Positions 23,411-33,567 of a stretch of DNA of 64,000 nt are shown one piece after another (position 1 is the first letter of the stretch; the number at the start of each line of letters is the position of its first letter). The position numbers and the translations under genes are program-made. The notes beneath the pieces were generated by a model. That model saw only the letters and a list, made by a program, of their open reading frames with translations. It searched no databases and was not told where the DNA came from. Where the stretch lies: positions 1,364,001 to 1,428,000 of the forward strand of contig NC_017834.1 of the NCBI RefSeq assembly GCF_000260715.1, in the 5' to 3' direction. The DNA comes from Bifidobacterium animalis subsp. animalis ATCC 25527. GTDB taxonomy: Bacteria > Actinomycetota > Actinomycetes > Actinomycetales > Bifidobacteriaceae.

Positions 23411-25036
23411 TCAGTTCTTCACCACGGAGGCGTAGCGGAAACGGAACGAGGGGTCGAGCACGACACCGGAGACGTTGCTGCCGGTGACCGCCACCTGGTT
23501 GCCCTGTAGCATGGGCAGCGTGGAGAGGTCGTCGGTCTCGGTCTTCTGAATGTCCTTGAGCATGCCCTCGCGCTTGGCTTCGTCCTTCTCGCCGGCCTGC
23601 GCCACAATGGCGTCGTTGACCTTCTTGTTGGAGTAGCCGTTGTTCACGAAGTTGCCGTCGCGGAAGAACGGAGAAAGGTAATTGTCGGGGTCGGAGTAGT
23701 CCGGGAACCAGCCGAGCTGGTACACCGGGTAGCTCCCGTCGGAGTCGTCGGTGACCACACGCTCCTTGTTGTACTGCGTCCATTCGGTCTGCTGCAGGTC
23801 GACCTTGAACAGGCCGTCGGCCTCGAGCTGGCTCTTGATGGCGGCGTATTCGTCGGCCGAGCTGGAACCGTAATGGTCGCCGTTGTACTGGAGCTTGAGA
23901 TCCACCGGGGTGGGCACGCCGGCGTCCGAGAGCGTCTTCTTGGCCTTGGCGGCGTCCGGCTTGCCGTTGTCCGTGTAGGCCTTGAGCGTGTCTTCATGAC
24001 CGGTCAGACCATCGGGAATGAAAGAATAGAGCGGGGTGTAGGTGCCCTTGTACACCTTCTGCGAAAGCTCGTCGCGGTCGATGAGGCTGGCGACGGCCTG
24101 GCGTACGGCCTTGGCCTTGACGGCGTCGGCGTCCTTCTGCGATTCGCCGTACGGCTGGAGCTTGAAGTTGAAGGCGAGCATGCGCACCTCACCGCCCGGG
24201 CCCTTGACGACCTTCACCTTGCTGTTCTTGCCGAGGTCCTCGATGTCGGTGGGCGAAAGCGAGCGGTATGCAACATCGACCTGCCCCTGCTCCACGGCCA
24301 TCTTCAGATTGGAGGCATCGGCGAAGTACTTCACCTGCACACCGGAGTTCTTCACCGGCGTCAGCCCCTGGTAGTTGCCGTTCTTCGAATAGCTCACGGC
24401 CTCGTTGAGCTTGAACGAGTCAATCTGATAGGGGCCGGCGAATGCCTTGCCGCTCACGATTGTGTCGGCATCGGTGATCTTGTCTGCCGAGAACACCTCG
24501 TCGTCGACGATGGGGCCTGCCGGCGAGCTCATGACCTGCTTGAGCGTGACATCGAACGGCACCTTCGAATTGAACACGACGGTGTTGGCATCCGGGGTTT
24601 CAATCGAATCGATGTTGGCGAGCAGCGAGCTCGGTCCGTTCGGGTCGTTGATCGTGTTGATGCGGTCGTATGAGAACTTCACGTCCTTCGAGTCGAGCGT
24701 GTGACCGTTCGCGAACTTGAGGCCGTCCTTGATCTTGACGGTGAACTGCTTGCCGTCCTTGCTCCACGTGCCGTCGTCGGCTGCGATGTCCGGCGAAAGC
24801 TCGGAGGTGTTGTAATCCTGTGCGTACAGGAAGGGGAACACCTGAATCTGCACGGCATAGGAACCGTTGTCGTACGAACCGGCCGGGTCGAGCGACGTCA
24901 CCTTGTCGGTGGTGCCGACAAGCACGCTGTTCTCACCCGCGGCGTTGGCGGCGTCGTCCTTCACGCCGCCGCAGGCGCTCACCGAGGCGAGCGCGGCCAC
25001 CAATGCAATGGCGGCGATGATCTTCTTTGCGTTCAC
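23411..25036 (-). CDS. Peptide-binding lipoprotein, solute-binding protein family 5
   Basis: A 541-residue lipoprotein. The signal peptide ends in VSAC with the lipid-modified cysteine at residue 22. The rest is an SBP family 5 protein, with the GTTDKVTSLDPAGSYDNGSY start, the WSKDGKQFTVKIKDGLKFANG motif and the C-terminal NYLSPFFRDGNFVNNGYSNK. It captures peptides outside the membrane for the importer encoded downstream. The start is a GTG at 25036 with GAGAGGG 6 nt before it. The 228-bp gap upstream separates it from ftsQ on the same strand. A 12-bp palindrome at 25133 may be an operator. Its exact ligands cannot be read from sequence. Confidence 0.93.
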   Translation of the reverse strand: MNAKKIIAAIALVAALASVSACGGVKDDAANAAGENSVLVGTTDKVTSLDPAGSYDNGSYAVQIQVFPFLYAQDYNTSELSPDIAADDGTWSKDGKQFTVKIKDGLKFANGHTLDSKDVKFSYDRINTINDPNGPSSLLANIDSIETPDANTVVFNSKVPFDVTLKQVMSSPAGPIVDDEVFSADKITDADTIVSGKAFAGPYQIDSFKLNEAVSYSKNGNYQGLTPVKNSGVQVKYFADASNLKMAVEQGQVDVAYRSLSPTDIEDLGKNSKVKVVKGPGGEVRMLAFNFKLQPYGESQKDADAVKAKAVRQAVASLIDRDELSQKVYKGTYTPLYSFIPDGLTGHEDTLKAYTDNGKPDAAKAKKTLSDAGVPTPVDLKLQYNGDHYGSSSADEYAAIKSQLEADGLFKVDLQQTEWTQYNKERVVTDDSDGSYPVYQLGWFPDYSDPDNYLSPFFRDGNFVNNGYSNKKVNDAIVAQAGEKDEAKREGMLKDIQKTETDDLSTLPMLQGNQVAVTGSNVSGVVLDPSFRFRYASVVKN

Positions 25037-25132
25037 ACTGAACCCTCTCTCTTCTGGAATTGCTCCACTCTCTCACGGAACAATTACCAAGCAGATTGTC
25101 AGCTTCACGCATTACCTGCACGTTTCGTCTCA

Positions 25133-25144
25133 GCATACGTATGC
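25133..25144 (-). promoter_or_regulatory. Palindrome upstream of the peptide-transporter operon
   Basis: A 12-bp perfect palindrome (GCATACGTATGC) lies about 97 nt before the binding-protein start. It is a candidate operator site; no regulator gene is adjacent. Confidence 0.3.
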
Positions 25145-25264
25145 GCATGAATAGGCATGCTGGAGGCAAAAGCATTGCAATTCAGCGCTTTTTTGATTTC
25201 CGGGGTGTTTCCGGTCGGTTTCGCATGCTGAGATTGGCCCGGGGCCACGCTCTCCCCGGCTTCG

Positions 25265-26647
25265 TTATTTGATGATTGGCCTTCTCGGCGCAGAGACGTT
25301 GACCTGCTTTTTGTCGCCGATCACATTCGGGTCGTTCATGATCTTGTCGACAATCGCCATCTTGAGTTTCAGTTCCGCGCTGTCGCCCCACACGATGGTG
25401 ATGCCGTTGTCGAGTGTGGTCGTCACCGAGTCCTGCGTGTTCGCGCTCACCGCGGTCACTCGGGTGCGCCAGGATTCCGGCATCGCATCGAGGATCGTCA
25501 CGGCAGCGCGCACCGATCGCTGGCCGAGTGCGTCGTCGATGTTCTTCACCTCAATCACCGGAATGCCCTTGACCGCTTGATTGGTCACGGAATTGAGCAC
25601 ACGCGTCTGGTTGTCGACAGCCGTCAGACCGTCCTTGCCTGCAACTTTGAGCATTGCCGCCGGTCGTTGCGCGGTCACTTCTACCTCGAGACCGTTCGGG
25701 AATTTCTTCGTGGCGCGTGACGAGGAGACGCCCGGGATGTCATCGAGCTGTTGTTCCACCGACTTGTCGGAGACGATGAGCAACGATTTGCCGGCCTGCT
25801 GTTTGGCTATGTCGAGAATCTGCGTGCGGTTCACCCACTCGTTCGCGCCCATCACCGTGATTCTGTCTTGCCGCAATCTCAGTGCCGGCGAGAAGAACAG
25901 CAGCCAGATCAACGCGATGACCAGTGCGAAGACGCCCGCGCCAATGCCTATGCGCATGGCGAGCACGCGCAGATTTGCGGTTTTCCTTTCTCGTTGGCGC
26001 TCCTTGAAATCCACGACTTTCGGCCGGGTGGCGACGCCGATCGTACCGGCGGACTCATTGAGCGTGCGCGCTACCAAATCCTCGCTTTCCAGCGCCCGTG
26101 CATCGACGAACGAACCGGGCGCGGAGACGGCCTTTGACTGCGAGGACTGTGCGGTGCGCGCCGTGCGTTCCGATTCACGCCTGCGTTTGCGCACGAGTTT
26201 GCGGAAACGGTACCGTGGGCGTTTGGCCGAATCATTCGGACCAGATGACGCCTGCGTGGATTCCACGGTGGCAGATTGCCGTTCGGCATCGTGGGTTCCG
26301 GACGTGGCTGTACGAGTCTGTACTGTTCGTGACTGGCCGCCACGCACACGTCTTTCCTTGCCGGCGCGCACCGATTGCGTGGCTTTTGCCGAACGGCCGG
26401 AACGTGCCTGCCTGCCACGCATCGCCTTCGGGTACTCTTCGAACGACTGCGATTGGGTGGACGGCTGCTCATCGTCCCGCACGGCTGCGGTATTGTCTCG
26501 GGTGTGCGATTCCGGCATATCACGGCGCGAGCGGACGGCTCGGTTCCCCGATCCGGCGGACCTGACCGACCGACCGCGCGGCCACTGCGGTTCCTGCCGC
26601 TCCGAGTCCGGGGAATGACCGGAGGAGCTCACCGTACGTCTTGCCAT
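25265..26647 (-). CDS. ftsQ: Cell division protein FtsQ/DivIB with a long basic N-terminus
   Basis: A 460-residue bitopic protein. Residues 1-228 are polar, rich in Arg, Ser and Thr and probably disordered in the cytoplasm. A single transmembrane segment is at about 229-252 (VLAMRIGIGAGVFALVIALI). A POTRA domain (LRLRQDRITVMGANEWVNRT onward) and the FtsQ-type domain follow, ending in VNVSAPRRPIIK. FtsQ links early and late division proteins. Typical FtsQ proteins are 260-320 residues, so the cytoplasmic region is exceptionally long. GGAAGG lies 4 nt before the ATG. It is the last gene of the dcw cluster here; no ftsA or ftsZ follows. Confidence 0.9.
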   Translation of the reverse strand: MARRTVSSSGHSPDSERQEPQWPRGRSVRSAGSGNRAVRSRRDMPESHTRDNTAAVRDDEQPSTQSQSFEEYPKAMRGRQARSGRSAKATQSVRAGKERRVRGGQSRTVQTRTATSGTHDAERQSATVESTQASSGPNDSAKRPRYRFRKLVRKRRRESERTARTAQSSQSKAVSAPGSFVDARALESEDLVARTLNESAGTIGVATRPKVVDFKERQRERKTANLRVLAMRIGIGAGVFALVIALIWLLFFSPALRLRQDRITVMGANEWVNRTQILDIAKQQAGKSLLIVSDKSVEQQLDDIPGVSSSRATKKFPNGLEVEVTAQRPAAMLKVAGKDGLTAVDNQTRVLNSVTNQAVKGIPVIEVKNIDDALGQRSVRAAVTILDAMPESWRTRVTAVSANTQDSVTTTLDNGITIVWGDSAELKLKMAIVDKIMNDPNVIGDKKQVNVSAPRRPIIK

Positions 26648-26678
26648 ATCGCCTTCCTATGCCGTGTTCTGCAGCTGC

Positions 26679-28214
26679 TCAGTCCTGCTGGGCGTTGCCG
26701 TAATGCGCTTCGAGCACATGCAGGATCACCGGCCCCATCTTCGTGATGTCACCGGCGCCCACTGTGAAGATCACGTCTCCCGGCTGCGCGCGCATAGCGA
26801 GCATCTGGGCGGCGAGACTCATATCGTCCACCGCCTCGATCTCATACGAACCGTCACCATGCACCTTGTCCACAATCGTCCTCGGGGTCACCTGCGGGAA
26901 ATCAGCCTGCTTCTCGCGGGCCGGGAATATGCCGGTCACAATCACATCGTCGGCCAGTGAGAGCGCATCGGCGAACTCCTGTGCGAAGAACTGTGTGCGT
27001 GAGAAGAGATGCGGTTGGAACAGCACATGCAGCTGCGAATCGGGGTAGCGTCTGCGTGCGGCCTTGAGCAGTGCCGTGATCTCGGTTGGGTGGTGTGCGT
27101 AATCGTCCACCACGGTGATGTCGCTCACTGTGCCGCGAATCTGGAATCGGCGGTTCGCGCCGAGGAAGGTGCCGGCCGCGGCCGCCGCGCGTTCGGCGTC
27201 CATACCCAGCAGAACGGCCGCAAGAATGGCTGCCGTGGCGTTGCGGGCGTTATGCAGGCCGGGAATCCTCAAGCTCACCGGCAATGCTACGTCGGCACCG
27301 GCAAGCGCGGCGGGAATGTCGATCACGAAGTTCTCGGTGCCGCTGTTCGCGGACTCATGTTCGGAGGCGATGTGCACGAAGGTGGCGCCGTTGAGGTCGC
27401 CGAGCTCGTCGGCGGTGTGGGTGGAATAGGCGATCACCTTGCGTGCGTCCTCTGGGGCGAGCGAGCGGAGCACGGCAAGCGCCCCGGCATCGTCGACGCA
27501 CATAATCACCGCGCGGCGGGCATGCGTGATATGGTCGGCGAATGCCGCGTGATAGTTCTCCTCCGTGTGGTAGTGATCGAGATGGTCGGCCTCGGCATTC
27601 GTGATGATCTCGATGTCGGGGTGGTATTTGGCAAAGCTGCCGTCGGATTCATCGGCTTCGGCGACGAGCACCGTCCCCTTGCCGACATGTCCCCCATCGA
27701 GTGTGGTACCGTCGGGTCCCTGAATGGAGCCGCCGATCGCATAGCTCGGGTCGGCGAGTTCGCCGGTGCCGGCATGCGTGAGTATGTGGGCGAGCAGCGA
27801 GCTCGTGGTCGTCTTGCCATGGGCGCCGGCGACGGTCACGGCGTGCTTGCCGTTCATGAGCAGGGCGAGAATGTCACTGCGATGCACCAATTGGGCGCCG
27901 TTGGCCACGGCTGCGACGATCTCTGGATTGTCCGGCTTGATCGCGCTGGAATATACCACCACCTGCGCATCCTGCACGTTCTCGGCGCGTTGGGTGAATT
28001 GCACCGGTATGCCGAGTGATTCCAACCGCTCGGTTTTCGCGCCCGGTTTGCGGTCCGAACCGTCGACCGGCACTCCCTGCTCATGCAGCATCTCGGCGAG
28101 CACGCTCATGCCGGCACCACCTATGCCAATGAAATGCGTGTTGCCCAGATCTGCGGCACGCAGGTCTTCGCCGAACTGTGCCACGGTCGGATCAAGCACA
28201 ATGGATTCCTTCAC
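26679..28214 (-). CDS. murC: UDP-N-acetylmuramate--L-alanine ligase
   Basis: A 511-residue Mur ligase. The N-terminal Rossmann domain has FIGIGGAGMSVLAEML. The ATP loop GAHGKTTT is at 130-137. The central EADESDGSF segment, EADHLDHYH and the C-terminal DDYAHHPTEI motif are those of MurC. It attaches L-Ala to UDP-MurNAc. The start is a GTG at 28214, with AAGGAG 7 nt upstream; the longer frame back to 28349 overlaps murG and lacks support. Order in the cluster: after murG, before ftsQ. Confidence 0.95.
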   Translation of the reverse strand: MKESIVLDPTVAQFGEDLRAADLGNTHFIGIGGAGMSVLAEMLHEQGVPVDGSDRKPGAKTERLESLGIPVQFTQRAENVQDAQVVVYSSAIKPDNPEIVAAVANGAQLVHRSDILALLMNGKHAVTVAGAHGKTTTSSLLAHILTHAGTGELADPSYAIGGSIQGPDGTTLDGGHVGKGTVLVAEADESDGSFAKYHPDIEIITNAEADHLDHYHTEENYHAAFADHITHARRAVIMCVDDAGALAVLRSLAPEDARKVIAYSTHTADELGDLNGATFVHIASEHESANSGTENFVIDIPAALAGADVALPVSLRIPGLHNARNATAAILAAVLLGMDAERAAAAAGTFLGANRRFQIRGTVSDITVVDDYAHHPTEITALLKAARRRYPDSQLHVLFQPHLFSRTQFFAQEFADALSLADDVIVTGIFPAREKQADFPQVTPRTIVDKVHGDGSYEIEAVDDMSLAAQMLAMRAQPGDVIFTVGAGDITKMGPVILHVLEAHYGNAQQD

Positions 28215-28260
28215 CTTCAAGCTCCTTGTTCTGTGTCTCGCTGTTGCATGCGAATATGAC

Positions 28261-29445
28261 CTAGCCGCGCAAGTCGGCGATGGCGAGGATTCTTCGGGCC
28301 ATGCGGTCCGCCGCATCACGAATGCCATACTGCCATGCATGCTCACCATACGAACGCAATCTGGCCGGGTTCGACAGCAATCCGGGCACTTGCATGGTCA
28401 CCCACTGCGAGGTGAACGATCTGTCGTCCACAATGATGCCGCCACCTGCGTCGCTCACCGGAAGCGCGTTGAACCGTTGCTCGCCGTTGCCAATGGGAAG
28501 CGGCACATACACCGCCGGCAACCCAAGCGCCGTCAGCTCGCTCACCGTGCCGGCACCGGACCTGCATATCACCAGATCCGCGCAGGCGAACGCCTTGTCT
28601 ATGCGTTCCAGGTACTGCGCGACGTGGTAGTTGCGTCCAGGTTGGCTTTCCTCGCCCAGACCCGTGAGCACATCGGCTCCGGCGTTCTGCACCACCAGAT
28701 CACGTACCTCGTCAATCTTGCCCTTGCCTGTCAGATGCACGATCTGCGCCACTTCGGTGAGCTGCCTGGCGCTGCCGGCAATGGCACGGTTCATGCTCTG
28801 CGCTCCCAGCGAACCGCCGGTGACCACGATGATCGGCCGGTTCGGGTCAAGACCGAGTTCGGCGGCATTGCGGGTTCGGGCGCCTTCCCTGTCGCGTTCC
28901 AGCTCCTCGGCGAGATCCGCTATGGCAGGTCGCAATGGCAGTCCCACACGCTCGATTCCGCCATCCTTTGCAGGCTTGAGTCCGGTTGCGTCGTAGGCGG
29001 TGCCAATGAACTGCGCCCAACGGGCGCCCAGCTTGTTGGCCATGCCGGCACGGGCATTCTGCTCATGGATCACCACCGGAATCCCGAGCCTATGCGCGGC
29101 GGAATAGGCCGGCGCAGATGCGTAGCCGCCGAAGCCGACGACCACCTGGGTGCCCTGGTGCTCAAGGTACTCCACCACCTTGGCCTTCTCCGCCTTCCAT
29201 TTGCGGGGAAATTCCAACGCCGCACGGTTGGGTCTGCGGGGGAACGGCACCTTCTCTATCGTCTCCAGTTGATACCCGGCCTGTGGCACCAGATCGGCCT
29301 CCAGCCCCACGGCCGTTCCCAATGCGATGATGTCGGCGTCGGGGTCGAGGCGCCGAATCGCGTCGGCCACGGCGAGCAACGGATTGACGTGGCCTGCGGT
29401 GCCACCACCCGCAAGCATGATGCGGTGCTGTGTGTTCGAACTCAT
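28261..29445 (-). CDS. murG: UDP-GlcNAc--lipid I N-acetylglucosaminyltransferase
   Basis: A 394-residue GT-B glycosyltransferase. The MurG G-loops are visible in [20 protein letters not shown] and [16 protein letters not shown]. The C-terminal motif [20 protein letters not shown] with PLPIGNGEQ binds UDP-GlcNAc. It makes lipid II on the inner face of the membrane. GGAG lies 3 nt before the ATG at 29445. It follows ftsW by 54 nt and precedes murC. Confidence 0.96.
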   Translation of the reverse strand: MSSNTQHRIMLAGGGTAGHVNPLLAVADAIRRLDPDADIIALGTAVGLEADLVPQAGYQLETIEKVPFPRRPNRAALEFPRKWKAEKAKVVEYLEHQGTQVVVGFGGYASAPAYSAAHRLGIPVVIHEQNARAGMANKLGARWAQFIGTAYDATGLKPAKDGGIERVGLPLRPAIADLAEELERDREGARTRNAAELGLDPNRPIIVVTGGSLGAQSMNRAIAGSARQLTEVAQIVHLTGKGKIDEVRDLVVQNAGADVLTGLGEESQPGRNYHVAQYLERIDKAFACADLVICRSGAGTVSELTALGLPAVYVPLPIGNGEQRFNALPVSDAGGGIIVDDRSFTSQWVTMQVPGLLSNPARLRSYGEHAWQYGIRDAADRMARRILAIADLRG

Positions 29446-29499
29446 ATCTCCACTGTACTTGATTGTGCTCTCATATAACGGATTGCGAAACGGCGAATG

Positions 29500-30876
29500 C
29501 TATGCGCGCGAATGCGCCGCCCCGATCTGCGGCTGGGCGCGCATCAACGAGACGCATGCGCCTGCGGCCATCAGGCAGAAGATCATCGACGAACCGCCAG
29601 CCGAGACGAACGGCAACGGGACGCCCATCACGGGGAGAATCTCCACGACGACGGCAATGTTGATGAGCGCCTGACCAGCGATCCACATCATGAAGCACAG
29701 CAATGCGACGCTGGCATACCTGTTGTGCATCTGCATGGCCACCACCACCAGACACCAGGCGATGACCACGAAGAGCAGCACCACCAGTGCGGCACCCACA
29801 AAACCAGTCTCCTCGCCAATGATGGCGAAGATGAAGTCGTTATGCGCGGCAGGCAGGTAGTTCCACTTCTCACGGGAATTGCCGAGCCCCACACCCAGCA
29901 GGCCGCCCGAAGCCAACGCGTAGTTCGAGTGGGTGGCTTGGTAGCATACGTCGATGTTATCGGCGGTGCAGCCCGTATAGGTCGCCATGATGCGTGACAT
30001 GCGGTTGGAGCTGAACACCGTGAGAATCGCCACGCCCACCACGGCCACAATGCCCACCAGACCCACGTACTTCATAGGGAATCCGCTGACCACAATGGCC
30101 ATGAGTCCTATGAGGATAATCACCAATGCGGTACCGAGGTCCTTGCCCAAAAGCACCGATCCCAAACCAAGCACATACAGGCCGAAGGTTCGCCCCCAGT
30201 CACCGAGGTCCCATGCCTTCCGCGACTGCCGTATCCCCGGTTTCAGCCGCATCATCGAAATCATGGCCAGTGGGAACCACAGGCAGATCGTGAACTTCAT
30301 GAACTCGGCGGGTTGGAACTGGATGCCTGCGATACGCAACCAACCGCGGTTGCCGCCAACGTCGATGCCGAAGAAGAATGTGAACACCTGAACTGCCACA
30401 CTGACCAAGTACATCGGCAGAGCCAGCCGCTTCAGCGTACGCCCCTTGCAGTGCGCTGCAACCAACGCGAGCACCAGACCCACCACGCTGAATCCCACCT
30501 GGTTGAGGGCCTTCGCCCACGGCGAGGAACCTGCGGCGACCATGTCGACCGACGAGCTCGAGAACACCATGATGATGCCGAACACCGTGAGGATGCCCAC
30601 CGCGGCGATGAATCCATAGTAGCAGCCCAGTGGGTTGAGCAGCACGCGCCACCCTTTGTATTCGCCGGCGAAGTCGATCATGCCGAACTGTGGTGACGGG
30701 CGTTTGGAGGCGATTCGCGCCGCCGTGGCAGGGTCGTCGTGAGTGACGGTCCATGGTTGGGGCGCACCGCCCCGCCGGCTCCGGCGCACCAGCGGCTTCA
30801 CCGACGGGATGTCTCCATTCGGTTTGCCGTCCTGCGCCGAACGCATCGAACGAGGTTGACGTTCAGGCTTCGGCAT
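29500..30876 (-). CDS. ftsW: SEDS-family peptidoglycan polymerase FtsW
   Basis: A 458-residue membrane protein. About 85 cytoplasmic N-terminal residues lead into ten predicted membrane segments. The SEDS signatures are present: [20 protein letters not shown] then PAEF, and [15 protein letters not shown], with the terminal [12 protein letters not shown]. It polymerises lipid II at the septum with its partner transpeptidase FtsI, encoded in the same cluster. It overlaps murD by 14 nt. The C-terminus after the last helix is short. Confidence 0.94.
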   Translation of the reverse strand: MPKPERQPRSMRSAQDGKPNGDIPSVKPLVRRSRRGGAPQPWTVTHDDPATAARIASKRPSPQFGMIDFAGEYKGWRVLLNPLGCYYGFIAAVGILTVFGIIMVFSSSSVDMVAAGSSPWAKALNQVGFSVVGLVLALVAAHCKGRTLKRLALPMYLVSVAVQVFTFFFGIDVGGNRGWLRIAGIQFQPAEFMKFTICLWFPLAMISMMRLKPGIRQSRKAWDLGDWGRTFGLYVLGLGSVLLGKDLGTALVIILIGLMAIVVSGFPMKYVGLVGIVAVVGVAILTVFSSNRMSRIMATYTGCTADNIDVCYQATHSNYALASGGLLGVGLGNSREKWNYLPAAHNDFIFAIIGEETGFVGAALVVLLFVVIAWCLVVVAMQMHNRYASVALLCFMMWIAGQALINIAVVVEILPVMGVPLPFVSAGGSSMIFCLMAAGACVSLMRAQPQIGAAHSRA

Positions 30877-32308
30877 GTCCGTTCACCCACCGTTTCGCCT
30901 GGGCGGCGAACTGGTCACCGCGATCGGCATAGGATTTGAATTGATCCATCGAGGCGCAGGCCGGTGCCAGCAGCACCACGTCGCCCGGCTCGGCGAAGTC
31001 CGCCGCGGCATCGATGGCACGTTCCATCACTGTGGTACCATCGGCCGGGTCGATCACCGTCAACGGCAGCTCCGGTGCTTTGGCTTTCAATGCGTCGAGC
31101 ATCGGTTTCTGGTCGACGCCAATTACCACGACCGCCTTGAGACGATCCCGCTCCTGCTCCACCAGCTCTTCGAAGGTGGCACCTTTGGCGAGGCCGCCGG
31201 CAATCCACACCACCGAACCGGGCGCGAAGCTGTTCAGCGAGGCACGGGCCGCATGCGCATTCGTGGCCTTCGAATCGTCGACGAAGCGAATGGTCCCTTC
31301 CGACGAAGCCAGTTCGGCCACCGTCTGAATGCGATGGTCTCCCGGTGCGAATCGCTTGAGCGCGTCGATCGCAGTAGCGACGTCTACGCCGAGACCCACC
31401 ACCAGAATCAACGCGGTCAGGGCGTCGGCGAGCAGATGTGGGTAGATCGTACCATCGGGTTCGGCGAGATGCGTGAAGTCCGCAATCGGCGCCAGCGCAT
31501 ATGCCTCGCCGGTCTGGCCACCGCATAGGCCGCTCATGTCGACGATCCAGCCGTCCTTGATGCCAATCTGCCCCGAAACCGGCTCCCCCAACGTGAAGCC
31601 GATGTGTTCGCAGCCCTCGGCGGTCTGCGCGGTACGTGCCAGCTCGCTCACCCGGGCATCCTGCGCGTTATAGGCAATGACCCGTTTCGCGCCATCGAAC
31701 ACCTTGGATTTGTCGGTGGCATAGTTCGCCATACCGCCGTGCCAGTCCAAGTGGTCCGCGGCGATGTTCGTGATCGCCGCGCAATCGAGCTCCAGCGAAT
31801 AGGTGAAGTGTAGCTGGAAGGAGCTCAGCTCCACGCAGAGCACATCATTGGCCGGGTCGAGTGCGGCGGCAGAGAGCGCGTTGCCTATGTTGCCCACGGC
31901 AGGGGCCGTATACCCGCACGCCTTGAGCATCTCCGATGTCATTTCGGTGGTCGAGGTCTTGCCGTTCGTGCCGGTGATGCCAATCCACGGAGCGGGCGAA
32001 CCGGTGCGTTCGCTGGGCGCTCGCATGCGCCAGGCGAGCGCCACCTCGGAGATCACCTCGATGCCGCGGCTTTGCGCCTCCACAATGAACGGCGTGCGCG
32101 GGTTGAACACCGGCGACGTGCATACCAGATCGACCTCATCCCAGTCAATGTCGTCGAAGGAATGCAGGTCGGCCGCTTCCAGTTTCTCATCGACCCCGAT
32201 CACCGTGGCGCCGGCATCACGCAGAATCTTCGCCATGCTGCGTCCGGAGATGCCCAGACCTGCCACCACCACGCGTTTGCCCGCCGCGTTGAATTCCTGA
32301 TTACTCAT
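30863..32308 (-). CDS. murD: UDP-N-acetylmuramoyl-L-alanine--D-glutamate ligase
   Basis: A 481-residue Mur ligase. The N-terminal Rossmann segment is [17 protein letters not shown], the ATP loop GTNGKTS lies at 113-119, and [20 protein letters not shown] and [15 protein letters not shown] are MurD-specific. It adds D-Glu to UDP-MurNAc-L-Ala. GAGGTGGGAA precedes the ATG at 32308. Its end overlaps ftsW, so the two are translated in coupled fashion. Confidence 0.95.
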   Translation of the reverse strand: MSNQEFNAAGKRVVVAGLGISGRSMAKILRDAGATVIGVDEKLEAADLHSFDDIDWDEVDLVCTSPVFNPRTPFIVEAQSRGIEVISEVALAWRMRAPSERTGSPAPWIGITGTNGKTSTTEMTSEMLKACGYTAPAVGNIGNALSAAALDPANDVLCVELSSFQLHFTYSLELDCAAITNIAADHLDWHGGMANYATDKSKVFDGAKRVIAYNAQDARVSELARTAQTAEGCEHIGFTLGEPVSGQIGIKDGWIVDMSGLCGGQTGEAYALAPIADFTHLAEPDGTIYPHLLADALTALILVVGLGVDVATAIDALKRFAPGDHRIQTVAELASSEGTIRFVDDSKATNAHAARASLNSFAPGSVVWIAGGLAKGATFEELVEQERDRLKAVVVIGVDQKPMLDALKAKAPELPLTVIDPADGTTVMERAIDAAADFAEPGDVVLLAPACASMDQFKSYADRGDQFAAQAKRWVNGHAEA

Positions 32309-32409
32309 TTCCCACCTCGCATGTCTTGCTGGAATACCTCATGTATGTCTCTCTACCTATACCGTCGCGGTGTTTCGGCCACATCGCCCGCTACGCCGCA
32401 AGCTTGCGA

Positions 32410-33516
32410 TCAGTGATGCCAGAGCCCCGACAGCCCCACCCAGTTGCCATAGAAGATAATGAGCCCGGTGATGACGAACATGAGCTCGACGATCCAGAAG
32501 CGCACGACCACCTTGCTCTCGCTCCAGCCGCACAATTCGAAATGATGGTGAATCGGCGCCATCTTGAATACACGCTTATGCGTCGCCTTGAAATAGCCCA
32601 CCTGAATGACGTCGCTCAGAGTCTCCACCACGAACAGACCGCCGATGACCATGGCGAGGAACTCCGTGTGGGTGATGATCGAGAGTGCGGCGAACAAGCC
32701 GCCCAATGCCAGGGAGCCGGTGTCGCCCATGAAAATGGAGGCCGGATTGCAGTTGTACCACAGGAAGCCCAGGCAGGCCACGGCCGCGCAGCATGCGATG
32801 ATGCCCAAGTCGAGTGGGTCGGAGACGGCATAGGTGAAGCCGGAATGGGCCTGCCCCTTGAGATGGTACATCTGCCACATGGCGATGATCGCATACCCCA
32901 CGAAGGCGATCATGGAGGAACCGGCGCACAGACCGTCGAGGCCGTCGGTGAGGTTCACCGCATTGGTCCAGGCGGCCATGAGGAAGTTCACCCAGATCAC
33001 GAACAGAATGATCGCCACAATCCTACCGGCGAACTCGAAGCTCAGGAACGGCTTCTCTATGAAGCTCATGCCTGCCTGCGCCACGGGGAATCCCGACCGG
33101 GTGGGAACAATGAGCGCAAGCACTGCGAATATGGTGGCAAAGACGACCTGACCGAAGAACTTGCCTCCCACTGTGAGGCCCTCGTTTTGCTTCTTGCGTA
33201 CCTTGGCGAAATCGTCGATGAAGCCGAGGACACCCATCGACACCATGGCGAACAGTGCGAGGATGGCCGCCCAAGTGGGCCGTGCCCCTGTCGTGCAGAA
33301 ACGGTACAGGGCAGAGGCACACCAGCCGAGCACCACGGCCAGCACGATGACCACGCCGCCGAGCGTTGGCGTGCCGCGTTTGACCTGATGCGACTTGGGG
33401 CCGTCTTGGCGGATGTACTGACCGTAATTGAGCTTGTGCACAATGCGGATCAGCAAAGGGGTACCGACGAGCGTGATGATCAACGACGTCAGAATTCCTA
33501 TGATGAGGGCGATCAC
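32410..33516 (-). CDS. mraY: Phospho-N-acetylmuramoyl-pentapeptide transferase
   Basis: A 368-residue polytopic membrane enzyme that makes lipid I. The MraY aspartates appear in FIDDFAKVRKKQNEGLTVGG and NLTDGLDGL, and the HHHFELCGWSESKVV stretch is the family's C-terminal signature. The start is a GTG at 33516 preceded by GGAG. Eleven hydrophobic segments are visible. It sits between murF and murD in the cluster, with gaps of 51 and about 100 nt. Confidence 0.96.
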   Translation of the reverse strand: MIALIIGILTSLIITLVGTPLLIRIVHKLNYGQYIRQDGPKSHQVKRGTPTLGGVVIVLAVVLGWCASALYRFCTTGARPTWAAILALFAMVSMGVLGFIDDFAKVRKKQNEGLTVGGKFFGQVVFATIFAVLALIVPTRSGFPVAQAGMSFIEKPFLSFEFAGRIVAIILFVIWVNFLMAAWTNAVNLTDGLDGLCAGSSMIAFVGYAIIAMWQMYHLKGQAHSGFTYAVSDPLDLGIIACCAAVACLGFLWYNCNPASIFMGDTGSLALGGLFAALSIITHTEFLAMVIGGLFVVETLSDVIQVGYFKATHKRVFKMAPIHHHFELCGWSESKVVVRFWIVELMFVITGLIIFYGNWVGLSGLWHH

Positions 33517-33567
33517 GAGGTTACTCCATTCGTGGGTGTTGTTGCCTTGTAGTTGTTGGGTTCCGTG

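Noticed and set aside
32326..33552. 408-codon plus-strand frame across mraY
   Set aside because: It is antisense to mraY; His/Glu-rich shadow composition.
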